Notes: generated by a model from the sequence alone, not told the origin. A stretch of DNA of 64,000 bases from Mesorhizobium sp. NFR06 (GCF_900115245.1 NZ_FOVT01000008.1:1-64000), one strand, 5' to 3'; positions 44,610-53,984 are shown, counted from the stretch's first letter. Numbers and translations are program-made.

Positions 44610-44750
44610 GGCCTTCCTCCAGATAAGGTCCGGCAAGGTCGCGGATTTCACGGTGCTTCCGCTCTGCGTGACTGGCCACGCAAACCGCGACCTGCACCGA
44701 CGCCAACATACCCCTTTACGCCCGATTTGTCGCCCTCTGGCGGCACCGGC

Positions 44751-44854
44751 TAGAGCAATTCCAGGAAAAGTGTGACACGGTTTTCCGTCAGGAATTGCGT
44801 CAAAACAAACAGATAGAGCGTTTCGCCGTTTCCGTGAAACGGTGAAGTGCTCTA
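44751..44854. repeat. Rhizobial palindromic intergenic repeat, copy B
   Basis: Flanked by TAGAGCA and TGCTCTA. Inner modules include AAAAGTGTGACACGGTTTT and a GTTTCCGTGAAAC hairpin. It belongs to the same general type as copies at 38386, 48184 and 55229. Confidence 0.7.
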
Positions 44855-44926
44855 ACGGTCAGCCGCAGCAGGAAGCTGGCTCCAGAGATTCTTTTTCGGT
44901 ATTCTCAGGGCGCGAAGGTGAACGTC

Positions 44927-45007
44927 ATGGATACGCGGACGCTTCTCATACTCGGCCTTGGCATAGTCATTCTGCTGCTGTTGGGATTCTTTGCGCTGCC
45001 GGCGTAA
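44927..45007 (+). CDS. 26-aa hydrophobic membrane peptide (tentative)
   Basis: MDTRTLLILGLGIVILLLLG then FFALPA, a single membrane helix. AAGGTG six bases before the ATG is a fair ribosome-binding site. Short genes of this type are common near oxidase genes, but the length gives little statistical support. Confidence 0.42.
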   Translation: MDTRTLLILGLGIVILLLLGFFALPA

Positions 45008-45093
45008 CGGCACGGGTCGCGACATCTCAACAGCGCAGTTGCCGGCCCTCGTCCTTCGGCGGGTGACCACCAAATGGGGCCCGCAACGGGCGC

Positions 45094-45474
45094 CTACTTG
45101 GAAAACTGCTTCAGGTAAGCGATGACGTTGGCAATGTCCTTGTCATCCTTGAGGCCGGGAAACGTCATTTTCGTCCCTTTGACCATCGCCTGGGGGGCGT
45201 GAAGGTAGGTCGTCAGGGTCGGCTCGTCCCATTTGACGCCGGATTTGCCGGCCGCGATCATGGCCGCGGAATAGGTGAAGCCGGGATGCGTGCCGGCAGT
45301 GCGCCCGATAACGCCAAGCAGGGACGGGCCGACCCTGTTCTGGTCCTGATCTGCGACGTGACAGACCTTACACTTGGTGAAGACCTTCTCGCCCGCGGCG
45401 GCATCCTGCGCCTGCGATGAGCCCACGAAGGAGGTCGTAGCGGACAAGACGACGAAAAGCGCAATTGCACGCAT
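45094..45474 (-). CDS. Class I cytochrome c, periplasmic
   Basis: 126 aa. Signal peptide MRAIALFVVLSATTSFVGSS with a cut after SQAQD, the heme site CKVCH (in FTKCKVCHVADQDQNRVGPS), and the axial Met in KGTKMTFPGL. The body GVIGRTAGTHPGFTYSAAMI is like cytochrome c2/c550 types. It may donate electrons to the oxidase encoded at 38.6-43.2 kb. AGAGGA before the ATG at 45474 supports the start. Confidence 0.93.
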   Translation of the reverse strand: MRAIALFVVLSATTSFVGSSQAQDAAAGEKVFTKCKVCHVADQDQNRVGPSLLGVIGRTAGTHPGFTYSAAMIAAGKSGVKWDEPTLTTYLHAPQAMVKGTKMTFPGLKDDKDIANVIAYLKQFSK

Positions 45475-45699
45475 CGCATTTCCTCTCTGATGGTCACTTA
45501 CGTCGGACGGATCCACTTCACACCGGTCTTGCGGTTGCGTCCTGCACGGGTTCAGCGGATTGTTCGCGTTTCTTCAGTGGAATTGCGGCACCTACATACC
45601 ACAGAATGATCCCGATGGATAAAAAAATCAGCCTTCGCGAAGGTTTAGGCCATGAGCGATGGGCGGATATTCAGCGCGACGCGCCTTAGGCAGCAGCGC

Positions 45700-46227
45700 T
45701 CACGGCGGATCGGTTTTGCAGCTTGCGGCGATCTGGCCGATCGCTTCGGAGAGGCCTGCGAGTTCGAAATCGGCCTCGCCCCGTCCCGACAGAAGGCCGA
45801 AGCGCCATGACAGTGTCAGTCGGTTCGCTGAAGCCAGGCGCTTGATGCCGTCGTCCCCATCCCTGACCAGCGTCCTGCCGCGCGGGCCGACCGACCAGCT
45901 CTCATCGGTTTTGCCCCCGCCGTCGACAATGACGGAGACGGTGATCTTGCGGCTGGCGGAGACGGCATCGCTGAGCTGGAGCCACTCGCTCCAGCGTGGT
46001 TCGCCATCGGGCCGGCACGCCAATGTCAGCACCGGGCTGTAGCCCAAGGCGCCGCCGCCGGTGATCAGCTTGTTGCTGGCATGGAGCGATGCCGTGATCT
46101 GGCCATCGCTGCCGGCGCCGACGCTCCAGTTGCCGAGTTGCGGCTCAGCCTGCGCGGCGCCGACCGCTGCGGCAAACAAGAGCGCCGCGGCGACGACCAC
46201 GTCTCTCATCATCAACCCCAGCCTCAC
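45700..46227 (-). CDS. Exported hypothetical protein
   Basis: 175 aa. A signal peptide (LMMRDVVVAAALLFAAAVGA, cut after AQAE) is followed by a beta-rich mature part (WSVGAGSDGQITASLHASNK, LQLSDAVSASRKITVSVIVD, WRFGLLSGRGEADFELAGLS) with a Cys near each end. The GTG at 46227 was chosen because GGAGG stands five bases before it; two ATGs 15-18 bp further in are alternatives. No family recognised. Confidence 0.72.
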   Translation of the reverse strand: MRLGLMMRDVVVAAALLFAAAVGAAQAEPQLGNWSVGAGSDGQITASLHASNKLITGGGALGYSPVLTLACRPDGEPRWSEWLQLSDAVSASRKITVSVIVDGGGKTDESWSVGPRGRTLVRDGDDGIKRLASANRLTLSWRFGLLSGRGEADFELAGLSEAIGQIAASCKTDPP

Positions 46228-46357
46228 CTTTGCCTCCAAACGCCCTGGAATGGGATGAAGCGCAGATAATGTTCAACGGTTGGTATCGCCAGCAGCGGGT
46301 CATCAAGACAATTTGCCAGTGTTGCCGCGCTGCCACAATAAAATATGCCAGAATGAA

Positions 46358-46381
46358 AAAGGCCGCCCGAAGGCGGCCTTT
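46358..46381. terminator. Bidirectional Rho-independent terminator after tig
   Basis: AAAGGCCGCC-CGAA-GGCGGCCTTT, a perfect 10-bp stem with A and T runs on both sides, 24 bp after the tig stop codon. Confidence 0.9.
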
Positions 46382-46404
46382 CGAAACGATGGTACTGTAA
46401 CCCG

Positions 46405-47904
46405 TTACTCGGCTTCCTTGGCGGCCTTCTTCTTCGGCGCGGCCTTTTTCTTCGGCTCTTCGGCCTCGTCGGCGGCTTCGCCCGCCTTTGCCTCACTCGG
46501 CCTGGCTTCGGCCTTCTTCGAGGCAGCCTTCTTGGCCGGCTTCGCCTTGGCCGTGGTTTCGGCCTCCTCGTCATCGGCCATCAGTTCGTCCTTGCCGACC
46601 TTGACGTCGTTGACCGAGATCTGGCCCAGCAGGTAATCGACGACCTTCTCCTCGAACATCGGCGCCCGCAGCGCATTGATGGCTTCCGGATTGCTGCGAT
46701 AGAACTCGAAGGCTTCCTGCTGCTGGTTGGCCGGGAAGCGACGCACTTGCTCGAGCAGGCCGCGCTGCAGCTCCTCGTCCGATACGGTGACGCCGGCCTT
46801 CTCGCCGATCTCGGCCAGAACCAGGCCGAGGCGCACGCGGCGTTCGGCAAGGCGCATATATTCGGCGCGTGCCTCTTCTTCCGTCGTCTCCTCGTCGGCG
46901 AAAGTGCGGCCGGCGGCTTCGAGATCGCGGTTGACCTGGGCCCAGATGTTGTTGAACTCGGCCTCGACGAGCTTCGAGGGCGCTTCGAAGGAATAGGCCG
47001 AATCGAGCTGGTCGAGCAGCTGGCGCTTCACCTTCTGGCGGGTCATCGAGCCGAACTGGTTCTCGATCTGGCCACGCACGATCTCACGCAGGCGCTCGAG
47101 CGATTCCAGGCCGAGATTCTTGGCGGTCTCGTCGTTGATTTCCAGTTCACCGGGCTTCGAAACTTCCTTGACGGTGACGTCGAAGGTCGCTTCCTTGCCG
47201 GCCAGATGCGCGGCCTGGTAGTTTTCGGGGAAGGTGACGGTGACCTGCTTCTCATCGCCGGCCTTCGTGCCGATCAGCTGGTCCTCGAAGCCCGGGATGA
47301 ACTCCTTGGAGCCGAGCACCAGCGGCTGATCGGTGCCGGCGCCGCCGGCGAAAGCCTCGCCGCCGATCTTGCCGACATAGTCGATGCTCACGCGATCGCC
47401 CTCGGCGGCCTTGCCGGTCTTCGGCTCATAGCTACGCGCCGATTCGGCAACGCGCTTGACCTGATCGTCGACTTCCGATTCCGGCACGTCATAGACCTGA
47501 CGCGTCACCTTGATGTCGGAGAAATCCTTGATCTCGATTGCCGGTATGACTTCGTAATTGAGGCTGAATTCGAAATCGGCGCCGCCGGCCAGGATCTTCT
47601 CGGCCTCCTTCTCGTCCTCGGTCATGATCACTTCGGGCTGCATGGCGGCCTTTTCGCCGCGCCCCGAAATGATCGAACGGGTCGAGTCGTTGAGGATCTC
47701 GTTGACGACCTCGGCCATGAACGACTTGCCGTACACCTTGCGCAGGTGCTGCACCGGCACCTTGCCCGGGCGGAAGCCGTTGATGCGCACTTTGTCGCGG
47801 GCATCGGTCAGCCGCGCCATCAGCTTGGCTTCCATGTCACCGGCCGGCACGGTGATCTTGATCTCGCGCTTGAGACCGGAGTTGAGCGTTTCGGTGACCT
47901 GCAT
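46405..47904 (-). CDS. tig: Trigger factor, ribosome-associated chaperone
   Basis: 499 aa. The ribosome-binding N-domain carries the signature [20 protein letters not shown] central FKBP-type prolyl isomerase domain follows ([39 protein letters not shown]), then the helical C-domain ([20 protein letters not shown]). The last 55 residues are a Lys/Ala/Glu-rich tail common in alphaproteobacterial homologues. ATG at 47904, single-gene unit with its own terminator. Confidence 0.97.
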   Translation of the reverse strand: MQVTETLNSGLKREIKITVPAGDMEAKLMARLTDARDKVRINGFRPGKVPVQHLRKVYGKSFMAEVVNEILNDSTRSIISGRGEKAAMQPEVIMTEDEKEAEKILAGGADFEFSLNYEVIPAIEIKDFSDIKVTRQVYDVPESEVDDQVKRVAESARSYEPKTGKAAEGDRVSIDYVGKIGGEAFAGGAGTDQPLVLGSKEFIPGFEDQLIGTKAGDEKQVTVTFPENYQAAHLAGKEATFDVTVKEVSKPGELEINDETAKNLGLESLERLREIVRGQIENQFGSMTRQKVKRQLLDQLDSAYSFEAPSKLVEAEFNNIWAQVNRDLEAAGRTFADEETTEEEARAEYMRLAERRVRLGLVLAEIGEKAGVTVSDEELQRGLLEQVRRFPANQQQEAFEFYRSNPEAINALRAPMFEEKVVDYLLGQISVNDVKVGKDELMADDEEAETTAKAKPAKKAASKKAEARPSEAKAGEAADEAEEPKKKAAPKKKAAKEAE

Positions 47905-48183
47905 CCTAGAACCTTTGTTTTCACCAATGAGACTGCCAAACGGTTTTTAGCCGTTTACAGCCTGCCGGTATGATCTTGCCGGAAATGGCTTTTTGTACGG
48001 AACCCGGCGATTTGACCGCTGGTGCGGTTCAAACTCTCCCGAACTGCGCCTTGCCAAATGCGAATAAGTTTTTGTTTTTCCTATAACTTTTCACATCTTG
48101 CAGAAGCAGAACTTCACGTTCCGTCACATTCGACACGCCTTTTGTCACAGGCTAGGCTAATTTTCAACTATCTTCGCACCAAT

Positions 48184-48284
48184 GCATGTCGCCCAAAAGT
48201 GCGCAGCGGTTTTGCGAGAACGGCATGCATCCAAACAAGACTTAGAACGCGTCGCCCGAACCCGTTTCGACACGACGCGCTTAG
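48184..48284. repeat. Rhizobial palindromic intergenic repeat, copy C
   Basis: Begins GTCGCCCAAAAGTGCGCAGC and ends CACGACGCGCTT. It aligns with copy A (38386-38487) over about 100 bp, with roughly one change in five. Confidence 0.72.
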
Positions 48285-48349
48285 CCGAACAAGCATCGCT
48301 TGAGCGCCGACATTGACAGAATGATGGCTACATGGGATTGCCGGGGAAA

Positions 48350-48434
48350 GCGGATGTGGCGGAATTGGTAGACGCCCTGGATTTAGGTTCCAGTGCCGAA
48401 AGGCGTGGGGGTTCGAGTCCCTTCATCCGCACCA
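48350..48434 (+). tRNA. tRNA-Leu (anticodon TAG)
   Basis: Acceptor stem GCGGATG pairs with CATCCGC and CCA is encoded. The anticodon arm is CTGGA-TTTAGGT-TCCAG, with anticodon TAG at 48383-48385 or so. The long variable arm (TGCCGAAAGGCG) marks a class II tRNA, and the T arm GGGGGTTCGAGTCCC is standard. It reads CUA and other CUN codons. Confidence 0.97.
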
Positions 48435-48657
48435 CCCTTCGCTCTTCGAGCTTCGGGTGGCGAGCCACTTGAAAATCAGCAGATGAAGGGCCTTTCCGAA
48501 GCCTCGGCTAAGGAGGACCGTAGACATCAACTCCTGACGGCGCGAACGAGGCCCTTATGCCCGCGGAGACAATACCGCTTTTGCGCACCCGATACACTTG
48601 AAACAGCCCGTCAACAGGTTCTAAGTTGCATCTGGCAGGTTGGGGCTCTGTCAGGTT

Positions 48658-49698
48658 GTGCGCGTATTTTCTCTATTTCTGGGGGTCGGGTCGGTTGTTG
48701 CGGCGGCGACGTCTCAGGCTGAGGCTTTGGAGTACACTCCGGCTTCTCCTCCGGGTCAGCGGCCAATGCTCGTTGTCTCCGGTGAGTTTGGCGCCAATGA
48801 GTCCTTGAACGGCTTTGGCCGCGCGGTTGTGAGCAGCGGGGCCAAGGTGATTGTATTCAACTCCCCTGGTGGCAACGTCGGCAGTGCCATTCGGTTGGGG
48901 CGTATGATCCGCGCAGCGGGGTTGGATACGCTTCAGCTTCGCCAATTGCAGTGCGCTTCAGCCTGCTCACTGGCCTTCCTCGGGGGCATCCACCGCGTTG
49001 CCGAACCAGGTTCTATCGGCATTCACCGGGCGTTTCTCAAACCGGCTGACGGGATGTCCACCCAAGAAGCGGCGGCCCGCGTCCAGCTCGGAACGGTCGC
49101 AATCACATCCTACGTAGTCGAGATGGGAGTGGACCCCAAGCTGATAGAATTGGCTTCGAGCTATGGCAAGCATGACATAAGATACCTGTCGGCCGGCGAA
49201 ATGGCTGAGTTGCGTGTGACCAATGTCACAGCGAACCAATCGCCCGCAGATACATCGCAGGTGCCAACGAGGCCAAATCCTGCCCTCGTACCTGTGCCTG
49301 CACCCGACGCCAGGCAACAGCCGGAGAGCATTGCGGTCGCCTTCGTCAAGGATATCATCGAGCATCATGGCGACAACGACGATTTCGCTCTTGCCCAGGT
49401 TCAGGCGTCCTACGCACCAAAGGTCGACTACTATGGCAAGCTGACGAACTTGAGGGCGATCGTTCAGGACAAGAGGAACTATTACAAGCGATGGCCTGAA
49501 CGCGCATATAACGTCCGCAATGAGAGCATTGTGGTCACCTGCGCTAACGATCGCTGCATGGTCTCCGGGGTCTATGACTGGGTTGTGCGCAGTGCCTCCA
49601 TACATAAGCAGGAGAAAGGCGCCGCAAACTTCAGCTACACGATATCGATCGGTCCCTATCCCAAAATCATCGCAGAGACCGGCAATATTCAGCGGTAA
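48658..49698 (+). CDS. Periplasmic ClpP/crotonase-fold protein (COG3904-like)
   Basis: 346 aa. A signal peptide (RVFSLFLGVGSVVAAATSQA) is followed by a ClpP-like domain: VSSGAKVIVFNSPGGNVGSA (oxyanion strand), LRQLQCASACSLAFLGGIHR (the CASACS segment where the nucleophile Ser would lie), and PGSIGIHRAFLKPADG. A second, unrelated C-terminal part (FVKDIIEHHGDNDDFALAQV, VVTCANDRCMVSGVYDWVVR) looks like a small beta sheet. A GTG at 48658 gives a proper signal; TTG at 48640 is the alternative. Activity unproven. Confidence 0.8.
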   Translation: MRVFSLFLGVGSVVAAATSQAEALEYTPASPPGQRPMLVVSGEFGANESLNGFGRAVVSSGAKVIVFNSPGGNVGSAIRLGRMIRAAGLDTLQLRQLQCASACSLAFLGGIHRVAEPGSIGIHRAFLKPADGMSTQEAAARVQLGTVAITSYVVEMGVDPKLIELASSYGKHDIRYLSAGEMAELRVTNVTANQSPADTSQVPTRPNPALVPVPAPDARQQPESIAVAFVKDIIEHHGDNDDFALAQVQASYAPKVDYYGKLTNLRAIVQDKRNYYKRWPERAYNVRNESIVVTCANDRCMVSGVYDWVVRSASIHKQEKGAANFSYTISIGPYPKIIAETGNIQR

Positions 49699-49703
49699 CC
49701 GGA

Positions 49704-49733
49704 GCCGTTTCTGTGAAACGGCGAGATGCTCTA
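49704..49733. repeat. Partial palindromic repeat/hairpin between converging genes
   Basis: GCCGTTT-CTGT-GAAACGGC then GAGATGCTCTAG, the same end module as repeat copy B. It lies between the converging genes ending at 49698 and 49731 and provides the stop codon TAG of the latter. It may serve as a terminator. Confidence 0.6.
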
Positions 49734-50312
49734 GTACAGCGGTTCCTCGAACAGCGTCTTATTGCCATCCATCAGCGCCTTGATCTGCGCCGTGCCGTCG
49801 GCCGCGAGCGCAAGCTTGATGCCGAATGGTCGCACCCGCATGTCGTTCTGGATCGCCATGCCCTCGCCTTCCGGCAGATAGAATCGTCCGATTCCATAGT
49901 CCGGCGCGATCGTCACATCGGGACTGCGAACGTCCCATCCCGCGGCGACGTGTCCGGCGATATCCGCCTCGTCCGCGCCCGCAGGGGCCGGCGCTTTGCC
50001 GAACCAGGCTGCCGTCGGCTGCCAGTAGCCGTCGCCGCCCCTCTTCAACCGCACCGTGATCGAGCTGTCGTCGGTGGAAAGCATGCCCTGCGGGACGTTG
50101 GCGATCAGCTTCGCCGGGATCCGCGAAATGTTGTTGTTGAGCGAGATATAGTCACCCCGCAGGAGATCGCGCGGATCGACCGGTTCGACCTTCAACAGCA
50201 CTTCCTTGCCGCTGCGAAGGATCGCCGCGCGGCCCGCGATGATCCAGCTGAGAAAGCCGATCTGGACAAGCGCCAGCACCAGCGCAGAGACGATCAGTTT
50301 CTTGCCGGTCAT
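49731..50312 (-). CDS. GDYXXLXY-family membrane-anchored protein
   Basis: 193 aa. One N-terminal helix (LIVSALVLALVQIGFLSWII) and then the family signature LRGDYISLNNNISRIP. The soluble part, with APDYGIGRFYLPEGEGM near residue 145, lies in the periplasm. These proteins always follow a DUF2157 membrane protein; the start overlaps the stop of that gene by 4 bp (50309-50312). Function unknown. Confidence 0.9.
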   Translation of the reverse strand: MTGKKLIVSALVLALVQIGFLSWIIAGRAAILRSGKEVLLKVEPVDPRDLLRGDYISLNNNISRIPAKLIANVPQGMLSTDDSSITVRLKRGGDGYWQPTAAWFGKAPAPAGADEADIAGHVAAGWDVRSPDVTIAPDYGIGRFYLPEGEGMAIQNDMRVRPFGIKLALAADGTAQIKALMDGNKTLFEEPLY

Positions 50313-51427
50313 GCCGCTGCTCCCGTGTGGGCAGCCGCCCTCATGCGCTTTTCCACGCGAATGATGACCAGCGCCAGAATACCGAGCAGCAGCGCCGCCG
50401 CCAGGAAGAAGCCGGCCGTATCCAGCATCGACTGCAAGGTGACGCTGTAAATGATGGCGAGTTCGAAGGCGAAGCCGGCATAGGCCAGCCAGCGCAGCCC
50501 CCTGCTTTCGCGGCCCGCCAGCATGATTGCCGCCACGATGCCGGACAGCGCGACGATCGAGGCGACGGCGAAACCGCTGGCGTATGTGCTTTCATCCGCC
50601 AGTTCGAACTGGATCATCGCGATGCCGGTGAGGAAGCCGAGCAAGGCATGCAAGGGCAGCCGGCCACCGAGCTGAAGGATCCTGTCTATCGGATCGCCCG
50701 CAAACACCGCCGCGGCAAACAGCAGCGCCGAACCGATAAGCAGCGGGACAGCAATCCGCAACGTGTCGTAATCTCCAACCAGGAGCACGAGATAGAAAAG
50801 CACCGACAGGATGATCAGATGACGTGAGGCCTGGCTGCGTGTCCAGAACGAAACGGCAAACAGTACGATCGCCATGACGATGAAGAAATGCAGAAATTCG
50901 GCGCGACCAAAAAAGTCGAAGCCCTTGAGGAACAACCAGGCATCCGCGATGCCTACCGCCGCCACCGTGAGCGGGTTCGAGCGCAGCGCCACCGCCGCCA
51001 GCGCCGCGCCGGCGCACCAGGTGACCAGCGCCGAGGCCTCATCGCCCGAAAGATGGTATATCTGGCCGATCAGCGCGATCGATCCGCCGAAGGCTGCGGC
51101 AGCCACGATCCACAGCGCCTCGCCGATCGCGGCATGGTCGCGCGTCTTCATGACCGCACCGCCGACATAGCCCGCAGCAATGACGGCAAACAGCGCCACA
51201 ACCCGCGCCAGGCGCGGGATGGCCTCCCAATTGGCGGCGACGAAAATCAGGATCGCCGCGCCGAACAGAAGCGCCGCCATCATCGCCAGGATGGAGCCGA
51301 AACTCAGCGACGCGCGCTCGTTGGCGGCGACGTCGCGCGTCAAGGCTTCCGCCGTGGCGGGATCGATCAGCCCTGCCTCCCGCCAGCGCGCGATATCTGC
51401 CTTCACCCGTGTCGCGTAGCCCGCCAT
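50309..51427 (-). CDS. DUF2157 membrane protein
   Basis: 372 aa. The N-terminal cytosolic DUF2157 head (VKADIARWREAGLIDPATAE) is followed by about 10-12 membrane helices (GSILAMMAALLFGAAILIFV, LIIL and VLFYLVLLVGDY, AAALLLGILALVIIRVEKR). It is the partner of the GDYXXLXY protein; the pair is widespread without an assigned role. ATG at 51427. Confidence 0.92.
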   Translation of the reverse strand: MAGYATRVKADIARWREAGLIDPATAEALTRDVAANERASLSFGSILAMMAALLFGAAILIFVAANWEAIPRLARVVALFAVIAAGYVGGAVMKTRDHAAIGEALWIVAAAAFGGSIALIGQIYHLSGDEASALVTWCAGAALAAVALRSNPLTVAAVGIADAWLFLKGFDFFGRAEFLHFFIVMAIVLFAVSFWTRSQASRHLIILSVLFYLVLLVGDYDTLRIAVPLLIGSALLFAAAVFAGDPIDRILQLGGRLPLHALLGFLTGIAMIQFELADESTYASGFAVASIVALSGIVAAIMLAGRESRGLRWLAYAGFAFELAIIYSVTLQSMLDTAGFFLAAALLLGILALVIIRVEKRMRAAAHTGAAA

Positions 51428-51660
51428 GCTTTCCCCAGAACCTGGTCAATTCCTTGGCCGGAACTGCCAAACCGTTGACGCGGCGGCATTTTCCGATTCG
51501 GCCTTCTTTGTGGCGCAGGCGTGAACGGCCGTTAATGTTGCATTGCACAATTTGCATTGCTGCCATGCGCCAACGGCACTTTTAAATCGATATGACCCCA
51601 CCTATTTTCTGTTCGTACACAAACGGAATGATCCGAACCAAAGACGAAACGAGAACTACC

Positions 51661-51801
51661 ATGAACCTGATCCGCAACTACCGCAACTGGCGCCGCTACC
51701 GGGACACCGTTTCCGAGCTGAGCCGCCTGTCGAACCGTGAACTGACCGACCTCGGCATCAGCCGCAGCGACATCCACTACGTCGCCCGCAAGGCGGTCTA
51801 A
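51661..51801 (+). CDS. DUF1127 small protein, copy 1
   Basis: 46 aa, MNLIRNYRNWRRYRDTVSEL then LSNRELTDLGISRSDIHYVA. The Arg-rich DUF1127 (YjiS-like) domain fills the whole chain. DUF1127 proteins in Alphaproteobacteria are linked to stress and to RNA turnover, for example CcaF1 of Rhodobacter. A second copy follows after 51 bp, and CCUCCUCCC-loop RNAs lie directly downstream, the known arrangement. Confidence 0.92.
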   Translation: MNLIRNYRNWRRYRDTVSELSRLSNRELTDLGISRSDIHYVARKAV

Positions 51802-51852
51802 TCCGCTTCGGACCGCAAATGGTCCGAACCAGTTTTGAAGAGAGTAACGCCA

Positions 51853-51993
51853 ATGAACCTGATCCGCAGCTATCGTAACTGGCGCGTCTACCGCGACACC
51901 GTTACCGAGCTGGGTCGGCTTTCGAACCGCCAGCTCCATGATCTCGGCATCGTTCGCGACGAGATCAAGATGGTCGCCCGCAAGGCGATCTAG
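51853..51993 (+). CDS. DUF1127 small protein, copy 2
   Basis: 46 aa, MNLIRSYRNWRVYRDTVTEL then LSNRQLHDLGIVRDEIKMVA. Same length as copy 1 and close in sequence, so a tandem duplication. GAGAGTAACGCCA precedes the ATG at 51853. It ends 14 bp before the first RNA hairpin. Confidence 0.92.
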   Translation: MNLIRSYRNWRVYRDTVTELGRLSNRQLHDLGIVRDEIKMVARKAI

Positions 51994-52006
51994 CCAGGAA
52001 TTTCGC

Positions 52007-52118
52007 CAGGGTCGACCTCCTCCCCGACCCTGACGGATACGGTCAACCTTCACCTCCTCCCGAGGGTTGACCACTGAAACGGCGCCCGCCGGACCTCCTC
52101 CCCCGGCGGGCGTTGTTC
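52007..52118 (+). ncRNA. CCUCCUCCC-loop small RNA, unit 1 (cuckoo/alpha-r14/CcsR type)
   Basis: Three hairpins in a row, each with the loop ACCTCCTCCC or CACCTCCTCCC. Stems: CAGGGTCG/CGACCCTG (52007-52032), GGTCAACC/GGTTGACC (52041-52072), CGCCCGCCGG/CCGGCGGGCG (52083-52112) followed by a T-rich end that makes the last one a terminator. Anti-Shine-Dalgarno loops downstream of DUF1127 genes define this RNA class in Alphaproteobacteria. It is probably processed from the DUF1127 transcript. Confidence 0.85.
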
Positions 52119-52191
52119 TCCAGAAGGTTTCGCCCCTTCTCAAAGGCGAAAAGAATTTTCGTCCTCAAACGGCGAAAGAGATTTCGTCAAA

Positions 52192-52302
52192 GCCGACCTC
52201 CTCCCCGGCGATGGCGAATATGGTCGATCTTCACCTCCTCCCGAGGATTGACCGCCAAAACGACACCCGCCGGACCTCCTCCCCCGGCGGGTGTTGTTGT
52301 TT
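52192..52302 (+). ncRNA. CCUCCUCCC-loop small RNA, unit 2
   Basis: A second set of three hairpins with the same loops: GCCG/CGGC (52192-52209), GGTCGATC/GATTGACC (52222-52253) and ACACCCGCCGG/CCGGCGGGTGT (52263-52294), then TGTTGTTTTT. Relative to unit 1 the stems differ at paired positions but still pair (one G-T), a sign of selection on structure. The last hairpin is a terminator. Confidence 0.85.
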
Positions 52303-52377
52303 TTGGCGCAGGCTTCCGACGCGCCCGTTGCCGGCCGGCAATTGCAATCGGGCCGCCAAGCGATTATTCCGACGCTC

Positions 52378-53787
52378 ATGAGCAAAAATCCCGTACATGT
52401 CATCGGCGGCGGCCTCGCCGGCTCCGAAGCCGCATGGCAGATCGCGCAAGCCGGCGTCCCGGTCGTGCTGCACGAGATGCGCCCGGTGCGCGGCACCGAC
52501 GCCCACAAGACCGATGGGCTGGCCGAGCTCGTCTGCTCCAATTCCTTCCGCTCCGACGATGCCGAAAACAACGCCGTCGGCCTGCTGCACGCCGAAATGC
52601 GGCTGGCCGGCTCGTTGATCATGAGCGCCGGCGATGCGCACCAGGTTCCGGCAGGCGGCGCGCTGGCCGTCGACCGCGACGGCTTTTCCGATGCGGTGAC
52701 GAAGAAGATCGAGGCGCACCCGCTTATCACCATCCAGCGCGAGGAAGTTCCGGGCCTGCCGCCGGCGGACTGGGACCAGGCGATCATCGCCACAGGTCCC
52801 TTGACCGCGCCTTCGCTGGCGCAGTCGATCGCAGAGGCCACCCACGCCGATGCGCTGGCCTTCTTCGACGCGATCGCCCCGATCGTGCATTTCGACACGA
52901 TCGACATGAACACCGCCTGGTTTCAGTCGCGCTACGACAAGGTCGGCCCCGGCGGCACCGGCAAGGACTACATCAACTGCCCGATGGACAAGGAGCAGTA
53001 TTTCGCGTTCGTCCAGGCATTGCTCGACGGGCAGAAAACAGAGTTCAAGGAGTGGGAAGGCACGCCGTATTTCGACGGCTGCCTGCCGATCGAGGTGATG
53101 GCCGAGCGCGGTGTCGAGACCCTGCGCTACGGGCCGATGAAACCGATGGGGCTGACCAACGTCCACAATCCGACGGTCAAAGCCTATGCCGTCGTGCAGC
53201 TTCGCCAGGACAACGCACTGGGCACGCTCTACAACATGGTCGGTTTCCAGACCAAGCTGAAGCATGGCGAACAGGTGCGCATCTTCCGCACCATTCCGGG
53301 GCTTGAAAACGCCGAGTTCGCGCGGCTCGGCGGCCTGCACCGCAACACCTATATCAACTCGCCGACCCTCCTCGATGCCTCGCTGCAGCTGAGATCGCGG
53401 CCTGGCCTGCGCTTCGCCGGCCAGATCACCGGCTGCGAAGGCTATGTCGAAAGCGCCGCGATCGGCCTGCTCGCCGGCCGCTTCGCCGCCGCCGAACGGC
53501 TCGGCCGGGCGCCCGCGCCGCCGCCGTCGACCACGGCCTTTGGCGCGCTGCTCAACCACATCACCGGCGGCCACATCGTATCGGATGACGAGCCCGGAAA
53601 GCGCTCCTTCCAGCCGATGAACGTCAATTTCGGCCTTTTCCCGCCGGTGGAAGCGCCCAAGGTCGAAGGCAAGCGCCTGCGCGGCAAGGACAAGACGGTG
53701 GCCAAAAGGCACGCCATTACCTCGCGCGCGCTGGCCGATTGTAGGCAATGGCTGGGGCTGCCGGCGCGGGCCGAGGCGGCAGAGTAG
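52378..53787 (+). CDS. trmFO: Methylenetetrahydrofolate-tRNA-(uracil-5-)-methyltransferase TrmFO
   Basis: 469 aa. The Rossmann FAD site [20 protein letters not shown] is followed by [20 protein letters not shown] and [20 protein letters not shown], all TrmFO hallmarks. Later blocks are [20 protein letters not shown] and [19 protein letters not shown]. The enzyme makes m5U54 in tRNA using folate and FADH2. ATG at 52378 begins the dinucleotide-binding strand. It lies just after the small-RNA terminator and is its own unit. Confidence 0.97.
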   Translation: MSKNPVHVIGGGLAGSEAAWQIAQAGVPVVLHEMRPVRGTDAHKTDGLAELVCSNSFRSDDAENNAVGLLHAEMRLAGSLIMSAGDAHQVPAGGALAVDRDGFSDAVTKKIEAHPLITIQREEVPGLPPADWDQAIIATGPLTAPSLAQSIAEATHADALAFFDAIAPIVHFDTIDMNTAWFQSRYDKVGPGGTGKDYINCPMDKEQYFAFVQALLDGQKTEFKEWEGTPYFDGCLPIEVMAERGVETLRYGPMKPMGLTNVHNPTVKAYAVVQLRQDNALGTLYNMVGFQTKLKHGEQVRIFRTIPGLENAEFARLGGLHRNTYINSPTLLDASLQLRSRPGLRFAGQITGCEGYVESAAIGLLAGRFAAAERLGRAPAPPPSTTAFGALLNHITGGHIVSDDEPGKRSFQPMNVNFGLFPPVEAPKVEGKRLRGKDKTVAKRHAITSRALADCRQWLGLPARAEAAE

Positions 53788-53789
53788 CT

Positions 53790-53972
53790 ATGGCTGGCGC
53801 CTCCAGGCTGCCCCAGCTTCTGCCACCAGGTTTGCCGGCAAGCGAAGAGCCGTTCGCGGGCGACTACGAGATTGTCTGGAGCATCTATATTCGCTGCAAG
53901 AGCCTGCAAAAATTACGCGAGGTCCACATACCGGCGCTTGAGGCGCTGATCGGCCAGCCACATGGCGGCTGA
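53790..53972 (+). CDS. Hypothetical small protein (tentative)
   Basis: 60 aa, MAGASRLPQLLPPGLPASEE then FAGDYEIVWSIYIRCKSLQK. Starts 3 bp after the trmFO stop codon and has coding-like codon use, but the ribosome-binding site is weak and no family is recognised. It could be translated with trmFO. Confidence 0.35.
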   Translation: MAGASRLPQLLPPGLPASEEPFAGDYEIVWSIYIRCKSLQKLREVHIPALEALIGQPHGG

Positions 53973-53984
53973 TTGACGTTTACG

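Noticed and set aside
51480..51481. GGAAC followed by CGTT near 51459-51476 as a fourth EcfG promoter
   Set aside because: The spacer is only 8 bases, far from the required 16-17.
52015..52302. Regular repeats of ACCTCCTCCC considered as a CRISPR array
   Set aside because: The spacing is irregular, the repeated unit is a 10-base loop within changing stems, and two terminators are included; small RNAs explain it better.
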